A DNA stretch of 59,174 nucleotides from Betaproteobacteria bacterium (GTDB lineage: Bacteria; Pseudomonadota; Gammaproteobacteria; Burkholderiales; SG8-41), in NCBI GenBank assembly GCA_023266235.1, contig JAHFRL010000013.1:1-59174 (forward strand). The letters are read 5' to 3'. The notes under the pieces are model-generated. The model was not told where the DNA came from and made no database searches. It was given only the letters and a program-made list of their open reading frames with translations. The translations under genes and the position numbers were made by a program. Positions 18,007 to 25,589 of this stretch are shown here, piece after piece (position 1 is the first letter of the stretch; the number at the start of each line of letters is the position of its first letter).

Positions 18007-20463
18007 ATGTCCGCATCATTGATCCGCAAGCTGAAGCAAGCGCAGGAGCGCCTGCACGATGGCGACCTCGCCGGCGCGCAATTCCTGTGCCAGGAGCTGC
18101 TGCAACACGCGCCGCGCAATCCCGATGCGCTCAGTTTGCTCGCGGTCACCCACCTCATGACCGGCCGCGCACGCGCTGCCGTGCCGATTCTGGAACAGGC
18201 GCTGGCCGCCGCGCCGCGCCATGGCGCGGCCTTGGAGAACCTCGGTCTCGCGCATCTCATGCTCGGTGAGTTTCCCGCGGCCGAGCGCGCCTTGCGCAGC
18301 GCGTCGGCATTGCCCGGCGCACCGGCCTCGGTGTGGATGCGGCTGGGGGTCTCTATCCTTAACCAGGCGCGCTACGCCGAGGCCGTCCAAGCCCTGCAGC
18401 GCGCGCTCGCGCTTGAGCCGGATAACGCGGACATCCACCTCAACCTGGGCCAGGCGCTGGGGCAGTCGGGAGACACGGCGGCCGCGCGGCAACATTTCGA
18501 CACGGTGCTGCGGCTCGCCCCCGGCCACGTCGATGCGATGTTCAATGCAGGCGTGATCTGCCTCGACCATGACCAGCTCGATGACGCCCGCCAGTGGTTC
18601 AAGCGCGCCATCGCCCAGTCACCGCAGCACGCCGATGCGCTCGTCAACCTCGGCATCGTGCACGAGCGCCAGCAGCGCCTGGATGAAGCCATCGCCTGCT
18701 TCCGGCGCGCGCTCGAACTCAATCCCGCGCTCGCCCAGGCGCGCAACAACCTGGCGCACGCGCTGGCGCGGCAAGGCAAGCACGAAGACGCGCGCGAACA
18801 CTATCTCGCTACCCTCAAGCTCGCCCCGGACATGATCCTCGCCCACGAAGGCCTCGCCGCCGCCTGCCTCGCTCTCGGCCGGTTCAAGGAGGCAATCACT
18901 CACTTGCGCGAAGTCTTGCGCGTAGAGCCCGAGAGCTTCGGCGCCTTGACCGGTCTGGCCGAAGCGTTGTTCCAGGCCGGCGAACTGGGGGAGGCCGAAT
19001 CCACCGCGCAGCGCGCCAATACGCTCGGTCCGGCGGCGGTCGAGCCATATCGCGTGCTCGCCGACATTTATTCCGCGCGTGGCGAGCTCGATCGCGCGGT
19101 CACCCTGCTGGAATCCGGATTCGAGCGCACCAGCGCCGGCGGCCTGCTCGGCTCGCTCACGTTCATGCTGAGACGGCTATGCGAATGGGAGCAATGGCGC
19201 AGCGCGTGGAGCAAGCTGTCAGGCGTGCTGGAGGGCAGTCCGGAGCTAGTAAGCCCCTTCTCGCTGCTGTGCGAACCCGTGACCGCTGAACAACAGCTTA
19301 CGCATGCCCGCCACTGGTCCGCGGCGCGATTCGGGGGAGCCGCACCCAGACGCAGCGCTCGCAGTGCCACGCCGCATGAACGCCTGCGCATCGGCTATCT
19401 GTCCTCCGATTTCCATGAGCACGCCACCGCCTACCTGCTCGCCGAGGTGCTCGAGCTGCACGAGCGTGCCCGCTTCGAGATTTACGCTTATTCTTACGGC
19501 CCCGAGGACAATAGCGCGCTGCGCACGCGCCTGCGCGCCGCGTGCGAGCATTTCATCGATATCGCCCGCGATCCGGATGACCTCGCCGCTGCCCGCATCA
19601 AAGACGACGAACTCGACATCCTCGTCGATCTGAAGGGCTACACGCTGGGCGCGCGCACCGCCATCCTCGCCCGCCGCCCGTGCCCGCTGCAGGTGAGTTG
19701 GCTCGGCTATCCGGGCACCATGGGCGCTGACTTCATCGACGGCCTGATCGCCGATCCCTTCATCGTCCCGCCAGGACGGGAATCCGCCTACTCGGAGTGC
19801 GTGCTGCGGCTGCCGCATTGCTATCAGCCCAACGACCGCAAGCGCGAAGTCGCAGCCCCGCCCGCCCGCACTGACTACGGGCTGCCAGAGCAAGGTTTCG
19901 TGTTCTGCTGCTTCAACCAGGCCTACAAGATCACCCCCGAAGTCTTCGCGTGCTGGATGCGCCTGCTGCAGAGCGTTCCCGGCAGCGTGCTGTGGCTGCT
20001 CGAAGACAACCGCTGGGCCACCGCCAACCTGACGCACGTCGCGCGAGCCCACGGCATCGCGCCCGCGCGCCTGCACTTCGCGCCCAGGCTGCCCCTTGCG
20101 CAGCACCTCGCGCGCTACCGCGTTGCAGACCTCGCGCTCGATACCTTTCCGTACACCTCGCACACCACGGCGAGTGACGCGCTGTGGGCGGACTGTCTGC
20201 TCGTGGGCTTATGCGGGGAGACCTTCGCTTCCCGCGTCTCGGGCAGCATCCTCGCCGCTTGCGGGCTGCCGGAGCTCGTGACGCATACGCTCGAAGATTA
20301 CGCGCGCCTCGCGCTTCGGTTCGCGAGCGACCGGCCGTTCCGCGACGAGTTGCGCGCGCGGCTCGTCTCGACCAAAGCACGCGCGCCGCTGTTCGACGCC
20401 GCCGCCTTCACCCGCGACCTCGAAAACCTTTACCGCGACCTCGCTGGCGAAACCCCTGGCTAA
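18007..20463 (+). CDS. TPR protein with O-GlcNAc transferase (GT41, SPINDLY-like) domain
   Basis: 818-residue protein: about 11 tetratricopeptide repeats (residues ~5-370), then a GT41 nucleotide-sugar glycosyltransferase domain. Catalytic-region motifs are visible: RIGYLSSDFHEHA (H472 appears to align with the human OGT His in SSDFGNHP), DLKGYTLGARTAI, the nucleotide-binding lysine K641 in CCFNQAYKITPEVF, and LDTFPYTSHTTASDALWA. It probably transfers a sugar to Ser/Thr of protein targets such as flagellin or a surface protein. ATG 18007 is preferred over an in-frame start at 17941, whose extra residues are read from the period-8 repeat. Element B begins 6 bp after the stop. Confidence 0.9.
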   Translation: MSASLIRKLKQAQERLHDGDLAGAQFLCQELLQHAPRNPDALSLLAVTHLMTGRARAAVPILEQALAAAPRHGAALENLGLAHLMLGEFPAAERALRSASALPGAPASVWMRLGVSILNQARYAEAVQALQRALALEPDNADIHLNLGQALGQSGDTAAARQHFDTVLRLAPGHVDAMFNAGVICLDHDQLDDARQWFKRAIAQSPQHADALVNLGIVHERQQRLDEAIACFRRALELNPALAQARNNLAHALARQGKHEDAREHYLATLKLAPDMILAHEGLAAACLALGRFKEAITHLREVLRVEPESFGALTGLAEALFQAGELGEAESTAQRANTLGPAAVEPYRVLADIYSARGELDRAVTLLESGFERTSAGGLLGSLTFMLRRLCEWEQWRSAWSKLSGVLEGSPELVSPFSLLCEPVTAEQQLTHARHWSAARFGGAAPRRSARSATPHERLRIGYLSSDFHEHATAYLLAEVLELHERARFEIYAYSYGPEDNSALRTRLRAACEHFIDIARDPDDLAAARIKDDELDILVDLKGYTLGARTAILARRPCPLQVSWLGYPGTMGADFIDGLIADPFIVPPGRESAYSECVLRLPHCYQPNDRKREVAAPPARTDYGLPEQGFVFCCFNQAYKITPEVFACWMRLLQSVPGSVLWLLEDNRWATANLTHVARAHGIAPARLHFAPRLPLAQHLARYRVADLALDTFPYTSHTTASDALWADCLLVGLCGETFASRVSGSILAACGLPELVTHTLEDYARLALRFASDRPFRDELRARLVSTKARAPLFDAAAFTRDLENLYRDLAGETPG

Positions 20464-20468
20464 CCCAT

Positions 20469-21005
20469 GAAACCGCCGATAAACGCGACCCAGAACGATT
20501 CATGAAACCGCCGATAAACGCCGATGGACGCCGATCAGAAATTCGAGACGACGCGTTTGACCTCAAGTTTGGGCTTGCCAAAATTGATCAGCAGACAGAC
20601 GTTCAAGCCCGTTGCCTTTAGGTAGTTCAGGCACTGCGCACGATGGACCTCGTCCAGCAGGGAAACCGCCTTGAGTTCCACGATCACGCTATTCTCCACT
20701 AGCAGGTCTGCCGTATATTGGCCAACGACCTGACTGTCGTAGCGAACCGCAACGTCTCGCTGTTGTTCCGCAAAAAGCCCTGTTTTGCGCAGTTCGATCG
20801 CGAGTGCATTCTCGTAGACCTTCTCCAGGAACCCGCAACCGAGGACAGTGCTTACCCTCTGTGCGCAACCGATAATCCTCTCGGTTATCCGATCTAGTTC
20901 TTCTCGGCGTTCATCGGCGTTTATCGGCGGTTGTATTAGTTTTCACTCTGCGTCCATCGGCGTTTATCGGCGGTTGCTTTGCTTTAGAGATTCATCGGCG
21001 GTTGC
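20469..21005. repeat. Inverted-repeat element B carrying a GxxExxY gene
   Basis: The largest copy of the 10-bp-period family. Two left-arm units (20469-20486 and 20501-20534, AACCGCCGATAAACGC in forward orientation) and three right-arm units (20903-20933, 20946-20977, 20991-21005; ATCGGCGTTTATCGGCGG and partial copies) surround a single gene on the minus strand. Arms touch the gene at both ends: its frame starts inside the right arm and its stop lies at the end of the left arm. This compact arm-gene-arm layout resembles a small mobile element, but no target-site duplication or transposase is seen. Confidence 0.65.
20535..20924 (-). CDS. GxxExxY-family protein (PDDEXK-like), without a standard start codon
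   Basis: A continuous minus-strand frame of 129 codons ending TGA at 20535-20537. It reads ELDRITERIIGCAQ, then the defining GxxExxY motif as GFLEKVYENAL, then YTADLLVENSVIVELKAVS (the acidic D...ExK of a PD-(D/E)XK-like core), and LNYLKATGLNVCLLINFGK near the end. This is the full length of the family (about 125 residues). The natural start falls in the repeat arm: where other copies of the arm read GATGAACGC (ATG AAC), here it reads ATA AAC, and no ATG, GTG or TTG occurs in frame before the motif (upstream stop TGA). It is either started at a rare codon (ATA or ATT) or is a recent start-loss pseudogene. Function of the family is unproven; nuclease activity is a fold-based inference. Confidence 0.8.
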   Translation of the reverse strand: MNADERREELDRITERIIGCAQRVSTVLGCGFLEKVYENALAIELRKTGLFAEQQRDVAVRYDSQVVGQYTADLLVENSVIVELKAVSLLDEVHRAQCLNYLKATGLNVCLLINFGKPKLEVKRVVSNF

Positions 21006-21018
21006 GTGAGACGGGGGC

Positions 21019-21044
21019 AAAAAAACGGGCGCCGAAGCGCCCGT
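21019..21044 (-). terminator. Rho-independent terminator of the porin gene
   Basis: On the minus strand an 8-bp stem ACGGGCGC / GCGCCCGT closes a TTCG tetraloop and is followed by seven T residues. It lies 26 bp after the porin stop codon (21070). The C(UUCG)G loop is the stable textbook type. Confidence 0.85.
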
Positions 21045-21069
21045 TTTGGTGTTGCTTGTTGCAGTTAGC

Positions 21070-22266
21070 TTAGAACAGATGCTTCCAGCTCATCCCGAAC
21101 GCGTTCTGGTTCTCGCCGGCGGCCGGAACAGCGGCGCCGCCCAAGGCGTAACGCGCATTCTGGTCGTTCGACAGGCTTGCGTAGCCTAGCGTCAACTCGG
21201 TGCGCTTCGAGGCGTTGAAGACATACTGAATTTGCCAGATGCTGGCGCCCGTGGCACCGATGCCGCCGTTGTAAATGCGGTTACCCATCAGAGCACCCGC
21301 AACAACCCCAGCACCCCCCGGATTGAAATTGCCCCCGGTGTTGGCCGCCCTGTGATAGCCGCCGCGCAGCACGTGTGGACCTTGGATAGTCCATTCCGCG
21401 CCGAGGCCCCAAGCCTTGGCGTCGGCACCCGTCGAAACACCTGCGATTACGCCCGTATCATAGACTTGCTTGGTGTAAATCGCGGCAGCCACGATCGGGC
21501 CAAAACTATACCGGGCGCCAACCTGCCAGCCGTAGTCGTTGGCGTTTGTCAGGGCGCCGGTGGGTGAATAGTTGTCATGGTTCTCATAACCACCCATGAC
21601 CACCAGCGGGCCGTTGGTGTAGGTCGCGGCAAGGCCCCACATGCGAGGTTTGTTGCCCGACAGGTTCGTCGTCCCAGTGACGTTGGCCGGGGCAATGGTG
21701 CTATAGCCGGTCAGTAACTGGAAGCCATTCCATACCGGTGTATCGTAGAAAATCGAGTTGTTCTGGCGATTCGACCACTGGGTCGGCAGACCGTTAGCGA
21801 TGGTTGAGGCCGAGCCGCCGAACAGCAGCGGGCCGACACCCCACAGGCCGGTGTCGCTGACGAGACGCCCGATACCGCCGGTTTTCTTCATCGGCATATC
21901 CCAGTTGCCGCCGTAAACATTGCCGAAGGCGCCCTTCAAGCCGATCGCGCTATTGCGGCCGCAGAAAGTTCTGGCCGCATTGCCCGCGCCCAAGAGCTCC
22001 ATGGAGCTCGCGCACTGGAACCACACCGAGTAACCGCCGCCGAGGGCTTCTTCGCCCTTGACGCCGAGCTCGGCGCCCGGGTCTTGCATGATGTCGACAT
22101 TGACCAAATCACTACCGGTGGCGAGAGGGGTTGCGTGGCCCTGCTTGAAATACCCGTACTCCACGTAGGCCGTGCCGAATATCTGCACGCTGCTCGCTTG
22201 CGCGAGAGCCGCACCCGGCGCCGCAAGGGCCCCTGCGACCGCCAGTGCCATCACTTTCTTGTTCAT
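21070..22266 (-). CDS. Outer-membrane porin (Gram-negative general porin family)
   Basis: 398-residue trimeric beta-barrel porin for passive uptake of small solutes. It has a signal peptide (MNKKVMALAVAGALAAPGAA, cut after ALA-Q near residue 22), a mature N-terminus SSVQIFGTAYVEYGYF, the constriction-loop region NVYGGNWDMPMKK, and a C-terminus ending in Phe (FGMSWKHLF), as required for BAM recognition. The start has a good AGGAGA Shine-Dalgarno. It is monocistronic: promoter upstream and terminator at 21019-21044. Confidence 0.94.
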   Translation of the reverse strand: MNKKVMALAVAGALAAPGAALAQASSVQIFGTAYVEYGYFKQGHATPLATGSDLVNVDIMQDPGAELGVKGEEALGGGYSVWFQCASSMELLGAGNAARTFCGRNSAIGLKGAFGNVYGGNWDMPMKKTGGIGRLVSDTGLWGVGPLLFGGSASTIANGLPTQWSNRQNNSIFYDTPVWNGFQLLTGYSTIAPANVTGTTNLSGNKPRMWGLAATYTNGPLVVMGGYENHDNYSPTGALTNANDYGWQVGARYSFGPIVAAAIYTKQVYDTGVIAGVSTGADAKAWGLGAEWTIQGPHVLRGGYHRAANTGGNFNPGGAGVVAGALMGNRIYNGGIGATGASIWQIQYVFNASKRTELTLGYASLSNDQNARYALGGAAVPAAGENQNAFGMSWKHLF

Positions 22267-22357
22267 GCCTGTCTCCTAGTCAGTTTTTGATGCCGGGCCC
22301 CAGTAACACCGCACTGCCTGGAACGCGACGCTCCCCCCAAAGCGAAGGGTTAAACGC

Positions 22358-22387
22358 AGTATGCCAAGTCGCCATTCGGCAACTCAA
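22358..22387 (-). promoter_or_regulatory. Candidate sigma-70 promoter of the porin gene
   Basis: Minus strand: -35 TTGAGT (22387-22382) and -10 CATACT (22363-22358) with an 18-bp spacer, four of six matches each. It would give a leader of about 85 nt. Only a moderate match. Confidence 0.35.
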
Positions 22388-22452
22388 CAAAAAGATGCTT
22401 TTCCGAGGGTAATCGACATTTATCTGTTGCGCGGATGCAACAGGCGATTTAA

Positions 22453-22492
22453 GACCGTAAGCGGTAAACGGTAAGCGGTAAACGGTAAAGAG
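22453..22492. repeat. Period-7 array (GTAAGCG/GTAAACG)
   Basis: Five consecutive heptads GTAAGCG, GTAAACG, GTAAGCG, GTAAACG, GTAAAGA lie in the 289-bp gap between the divergent porin and TPR genes. No complementary arm is seen nearby. The rest of the gap holds the porin promoter and the -10 of the TPR gene. Confidence 0.6.
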
Positions 22493-22538
22493 CAACATAT
22501 CCGTCGCGGATGACCAAAAAACATCCAACTATTCAAAC

Positions 22539-22547
22539 TGTTATAAT
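22539..22547 (+). promoter_or_regulatory. Extended -10 promoter, possibly leaderless mRNA
   Basis: TGTTATAAT is a perfect extended -10 (TGn plus TATAAT). The predicted +1 falls at about 22554-22556, that is on or next to the ATG of the TPR gene. No Shine-Dalgarno precedes the ATG (GCCACCCC), so the transcript may be leaderless. Confidence 0.5.
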
Positions 22548-22555
22548 GCCACCCC

Positions 22556-24547
22556 ATGGCCATACCCGACTTGCTGCGATCCTGTCTCGAGGCCGGTTTG
22601 CAGGCCCATAATCAGGGCAATATCGAAGCCGCCAAAGCGGCCTATCAGCGGGCGCTGGCACTGGCGCCCGACCACCCGGACGCGCTGCACCTGCTGGGGG
22701 TCGCACTGCTCCAGCTCGGCCAACTGGAACCAGCAGTGGATTATCTGGCGCGCGCCGCACGCAAGCTGCGCGATAACCCCGCAGTTGCCGGCAATCTGGC
22801 GCAGGCGTATTTCGCGGTCGGCCGTTACGCGGAAGCGCAAGCGGCCTTCCGCAAGGCAAGCCGCCTCAATCCGCGCGAAGCGCAGTACCCATTGGGCATC
22901 GCCAATGCGCTCGCCATGCAAGGCCGGCACGCCGACGCCGAAACCCTGCTGCGCAAACTGATCACGCGCTTTCCGCAAGCGCCGCTCGCGTGGTTCAACC
23001 TCGGCAATGTGCTGCGCGACCAGGGCCGCGTGGCGGAAGCGATCGACAGCTACCGCAGGGCGGTGCAACTCGATCCGCAACAGGTCGATGCGCGCAACAA
23101 TCTCGCCGACGTATTGCACAAGTCGCTGCGCTTCGAGGAAGCGGAGCGTGAATATCGCGCCTGCATCCGGATGGCGCCTGACTACCTGCTCGCGCGCTGC
23201 AACCTCGCGTCCGTCGTAATCGATCTCGGACGTTTCAGCGAAGCCGAAGCCATCTGCCGCGAGATTATCGGGCGTGTTCCCGACCTCGCGCTGGCCCATA
23301 CCTTTCTCGGCGCGGCGCTCGAGCACCAGGGGCGGATGATCGAGGCATTGGCATGCCACCGTGTTGCGCTGGGGCTGGCGCCGCACGACCCGAAAGTGGT
23401 CCAGAACTATGCTTCCATGCTGATCGATAGCGGTCAGTTCAGCGCCGGATTGCGCTGGCTGGCGCGTGCGCTGGCGGCAAATCCGCATGCGTCTTCGCTG
23501 CACCAGCTGCTCGGATTGGCCTTGCTCGGCCGCGGCTGCCTCGCCGAAGGCTGGACCGGGTACGGGTACCGTCCCTGGCCCGACATCTTCCGTGCCAGGT
23601 ACCCGCACGTTGCGCTGGCGCGGACGCTGCCGGCCGCGCTCGCCGACAAGCACATCTGCGTGATGCGCGAGCAGGGGCTGGGCGACGAAATCTTTTTTCT
23701 GCGCTTCGTGCCGCAACTCCATGCGGCAGGCGCGCGCGTCACCTACTGCGCGAGCGACAAGATCGGGAGCCTGCTGGCGCGGGTCGCGGGCTTGGCGCAG
23801 GTGCTGCCGGAGTCAGCCCCGCCGGCGCCGGCAGACGTGGTAATCCTGGCAGGCGATCTGCCGCATGCGCTCAGCGACTATTCCGCCAGTGCACTGCCAT
23901 TTACCGACAACGCCGCAGAACTGGCCGGCTTGCGCCAATTCCGCAGCCGCATCGCGGTGTATTGGCCGCCAGTACCGCCGCCGCTCGCGCTGACACCGCT
24001 TGCCGGGCGCATCGCGGACATGCGCCAACGTCTCGCGCAAATCGGCAGCCCGCCCTACCTGGGCCTGACCTGGCGGGGCGGGACTCCGCCGCGCGAGCAG
24101 CGCATGATCATCTGGAACCTTTACAAGGAGATCGGCCTGCAGCCGCTCGCCGCGGCCCTGCGGCAGTTCCCGGGCACGTTCATCGCGCTGCAGCGCAACC
24201 CCGCGCCGGGAGAACTCGGGGCGCTGGCGGACGCTCTCGGGCGGCGCGTGCACGATTTTACTTCCCTGAACGAAGATCTCGAAGGCATGTTGGCGCTGCT
24301 CGCGCTGATCGACGAGTACGTCGGGGTCAGCAACACCAACATGCACCTGCGCGCCGGAGTCGGCAAGGCGGTCCGCGTGCTCGTGCCGTGCCCGGCCGAC
24401 TGGCGCTGGCTGCACGCGGGGCGATCGTCGCCGTGGTTTCCGGGTTCAGCGATCTACCGCCAATCGCCCCGCGGTGACTGGAACGCTGCGCTCGCCGAAC
24501 TCAAACGGGATCTAAATCTGATGGAACCGCCGATGAACGCAGCGTGA
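22556..24547 (+). CDS. TPR protein with C-terminal GT9-like domain (paralogue 1)
   Basis: 663-residue protein. Residues ~5-310 are about eight tetratricopeptide repeats (e.g. ALALAPDHPDALHLLGVALL). The C-terminal half resembles the GT9/heptosyltransferase fold: CVMREQGLGDEIFFLRFVPQ near 365 and YVGVSNTNMHLRAGVGKAVR near 590, followed by PCPADWRWL and SPWFPG. It shares this C-terminal half with the gene at 25590. It probably works in glycan or protein glycosylation; donor and target are unknown. The last residues MEPPMNAA and the stop are encoded by the left arm of element C, where the paralogue ends quite differently, so the native C-terminus was replaced. Confidence 0.8.
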   Translation: MAIPDLLRSCLEAGLQAHNQGNIEAAKAAYQRALALAPDHPDALHLLGVALLQLGQLEPAVDYLARAARKLRDNPAVAGNLAQAYFAVGRYAEAQAAFRKASRLNPREAQYPLGIANALAMQGRHADAETLLRKLITRFPQAPLAWFNLGNVLRDQGRVAEAIDSYRRAVQLDPQQVDARNNLADVLHKSLRFEEAEREYRACIRMAPDYLLARCNLASVVIDLGRFSEAEAICREIIGRVPDLALAHTFLGAALEHQGRMIEALACHRVALGLAPHDPKVVQNYASMLIDSGQFSAGLRWLARALAANPHASSLHQLLGLALLGRGCLAEGWTGYGYRPWPDIFRARYPHVALARTLPAALADKHICVMREQGLGDEIFFLRFVPQLHAAGARVTYCASDKIGSLLARVAGLAQVLPESAPPAPADVVILAGDLPHALSDYSASALPFTDNAAELAGLRQFRSRIAVYWPPVPPPLALTPLAGRIADMRQRLAQIGSPPYLGLTWRGGTPPREQRMIIWNLYKEIGLQPLAAALRQFPGTFIALQRNPAPGELGALADALGRRVHDFTSLNEDLEGMLALLALIDEYVGVSNTNMHLRAGVGKAVRVLVPCPADWRWLHAGRSSPWFPGSAIYRQSPRGDWNAALAELKRDLNLMEPPMNAA

Positions 24548-24769
24548 AACCCAAAGCAACCGCCGATGAACGCAGATGAACGCAGATAAGGTCAGGAGCG
24601 ATAAAAAAATTAGCCACAGCACGCCGCGAGATGCAAAGCAAGCATGTGTGATTTTCCTTCTGGCAACTTCTCTGTGAATCCGTGGTCCGTTGCGGTTTGC
24701 ATTTAGCTTTTTATCGGCGTGTATCGGTGTTCATCGGCGGTTGCATTGATTTAGCGGCGGTTGCATTGG
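24524..24769. repeat. Inverted-repeat element C
   Basis: Left arm has two units (AACCGCCGATGAACGC at 24524-24540 and again at 24558, the second followed by AGATGAACGCAGATAAGG). The right arm (24711-24769) has ATCGGTGTTCATCGGCGG and a shortened GCGGCGGTTGC unit. Inside is a second inverted pair reminiscent of CACAG / CTCTGTG (TTAGCCACAG near 24611 and CTCTGTGAATCCGTGG near 24670). It joins the end of the TPR gene to the end of the convergent methyltransferase gene; no coding frame is supported within it. Confidence 0.75.
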
Positions 24770-24779
24770 TTTGCAAAGG

Positions 24780-25316
24780 TCAACCTTGTTTGCGCTCGAC
24801 GACCACCCAGAAACCCATCTCCATCCGCTCGAACTTTGCGAGTTCGAAGCGGTCGAGAAGCTTGGGCAGCCACCACGCCGGGGGCTGTTGGATCAAATGC
24901 GCGTTGCGCCCGTCGGGCAGGAACCTGACTGCGGCGCCGATATGCACGGTGAATACGCCGACGCCCGCGGTAACCCGTTGCAGATCGTCGAGCACGTTAT
25001 CGAGCAGCACGGGTTCGATATGCTCGAGCACGTCGATGCAGGCGACAAAAGGGCACGGCTCAGGCGGCGCCGACCACTCGGGAATCGCGGGGTCGTAATG
25101 GTGAATCGCTAGCGGGCGCCGGATATGTTGCTTGAGCGTGATACCGAGACGCCCTTTGCCTGCGCCATAGTCGAGCAAATCCTGCGCGCCGACTGCCTCG
25201 ATCACCTGCGCCACCAGCGGCGCAAGTTGTACCGATGCAACGCCGTAGTCCGGATTTTCATGCAGTTGCTGCTGCATTTTCCGGTACTCTTCGCTGATCA
25301 GGCCCGACTCGCTCAT
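24780..25316 (-). CDS. Class I SAM-dependent methyltransferase
   Basis: 178-residue methyltransferase with motif I LLDYGAGKGRLG near residue 60, an acidic motif II (IHHYDP) and the post-I segment FVACIDVLEHIEP. It starts at ATG 25316 (MSESGLISEEYRKMQQQLH); an upstream in-frame start at 25358 adds 14 unconvincing residues. Being convergent with one TPR glycosyltransferase gene and divergent from another, it may modify the same glycan, but this rests on position alone. Element C ends 10 bp from its stop. Confidence 0.82.
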   Translation of the reverse strand: MSESGLISEEYRKMQQQLHENPDYGVASVQLAPLVAQVIEAVGAQDLLDYGAGKGRLGITLKQHIRRPLAIHHYDPAIPEWSAPPEPCPFVACIDVLEHIEPVLLDNVLDDLQRVTAGVGVFTVHIGAAVRFLPDGRNAHLIQQPPAWWLPKLLDRFELAKFERMEMGFWVVVERKQG

Positions 25317-25352
25317 ATACGCCGAACAAAAGTAAGTACCGTAGGGTGTGCT

Positions 25353-25420
25353 CCGCACAACGGAGCCGCGCCAACCTTGATGCCTTCGCCGGTGCGCAAG
25401 CGCACCCTACCCGGATACAA
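25353..25420. repeat. Imperfect inverted repeat GTAGGGTG...CACCCTAC
   Basis: GTAGGGTGTGCTCCGCAC at the left and GTGCGCAAGCGCACCCTAC (written in two halves: GTGCGCAAGCG, CACCCTAC) at the right bound about 40 bp between the methyltransferase start and the next TPR gene. This looks like yet another small dispersed palindromic repeat. It may include the promoter area of the minus-strand gene. Confidence 0.45.
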
Positions 25421-25589
25421 ACCCACGCTGAAGGTAATTTTAACACGGCATACCGCTCGGTCCCGCATATCCGCCGATAAGCTGTGGCGCCTCCTACGGT
25501 GTGCGGATGACGACACCGCTGCGAACTTGACCAGCACGCTACAATAGCGCTGACTGACCTGACGCTGCCGCGCGCCGCGCGAACTATCC

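Noticed and set aside
20469..21005. CRISPR array
   Set aside because: Repeats are 10-bp units in inverted, not direct, arrangement with no regular unique spacers, and no cas genes are near.
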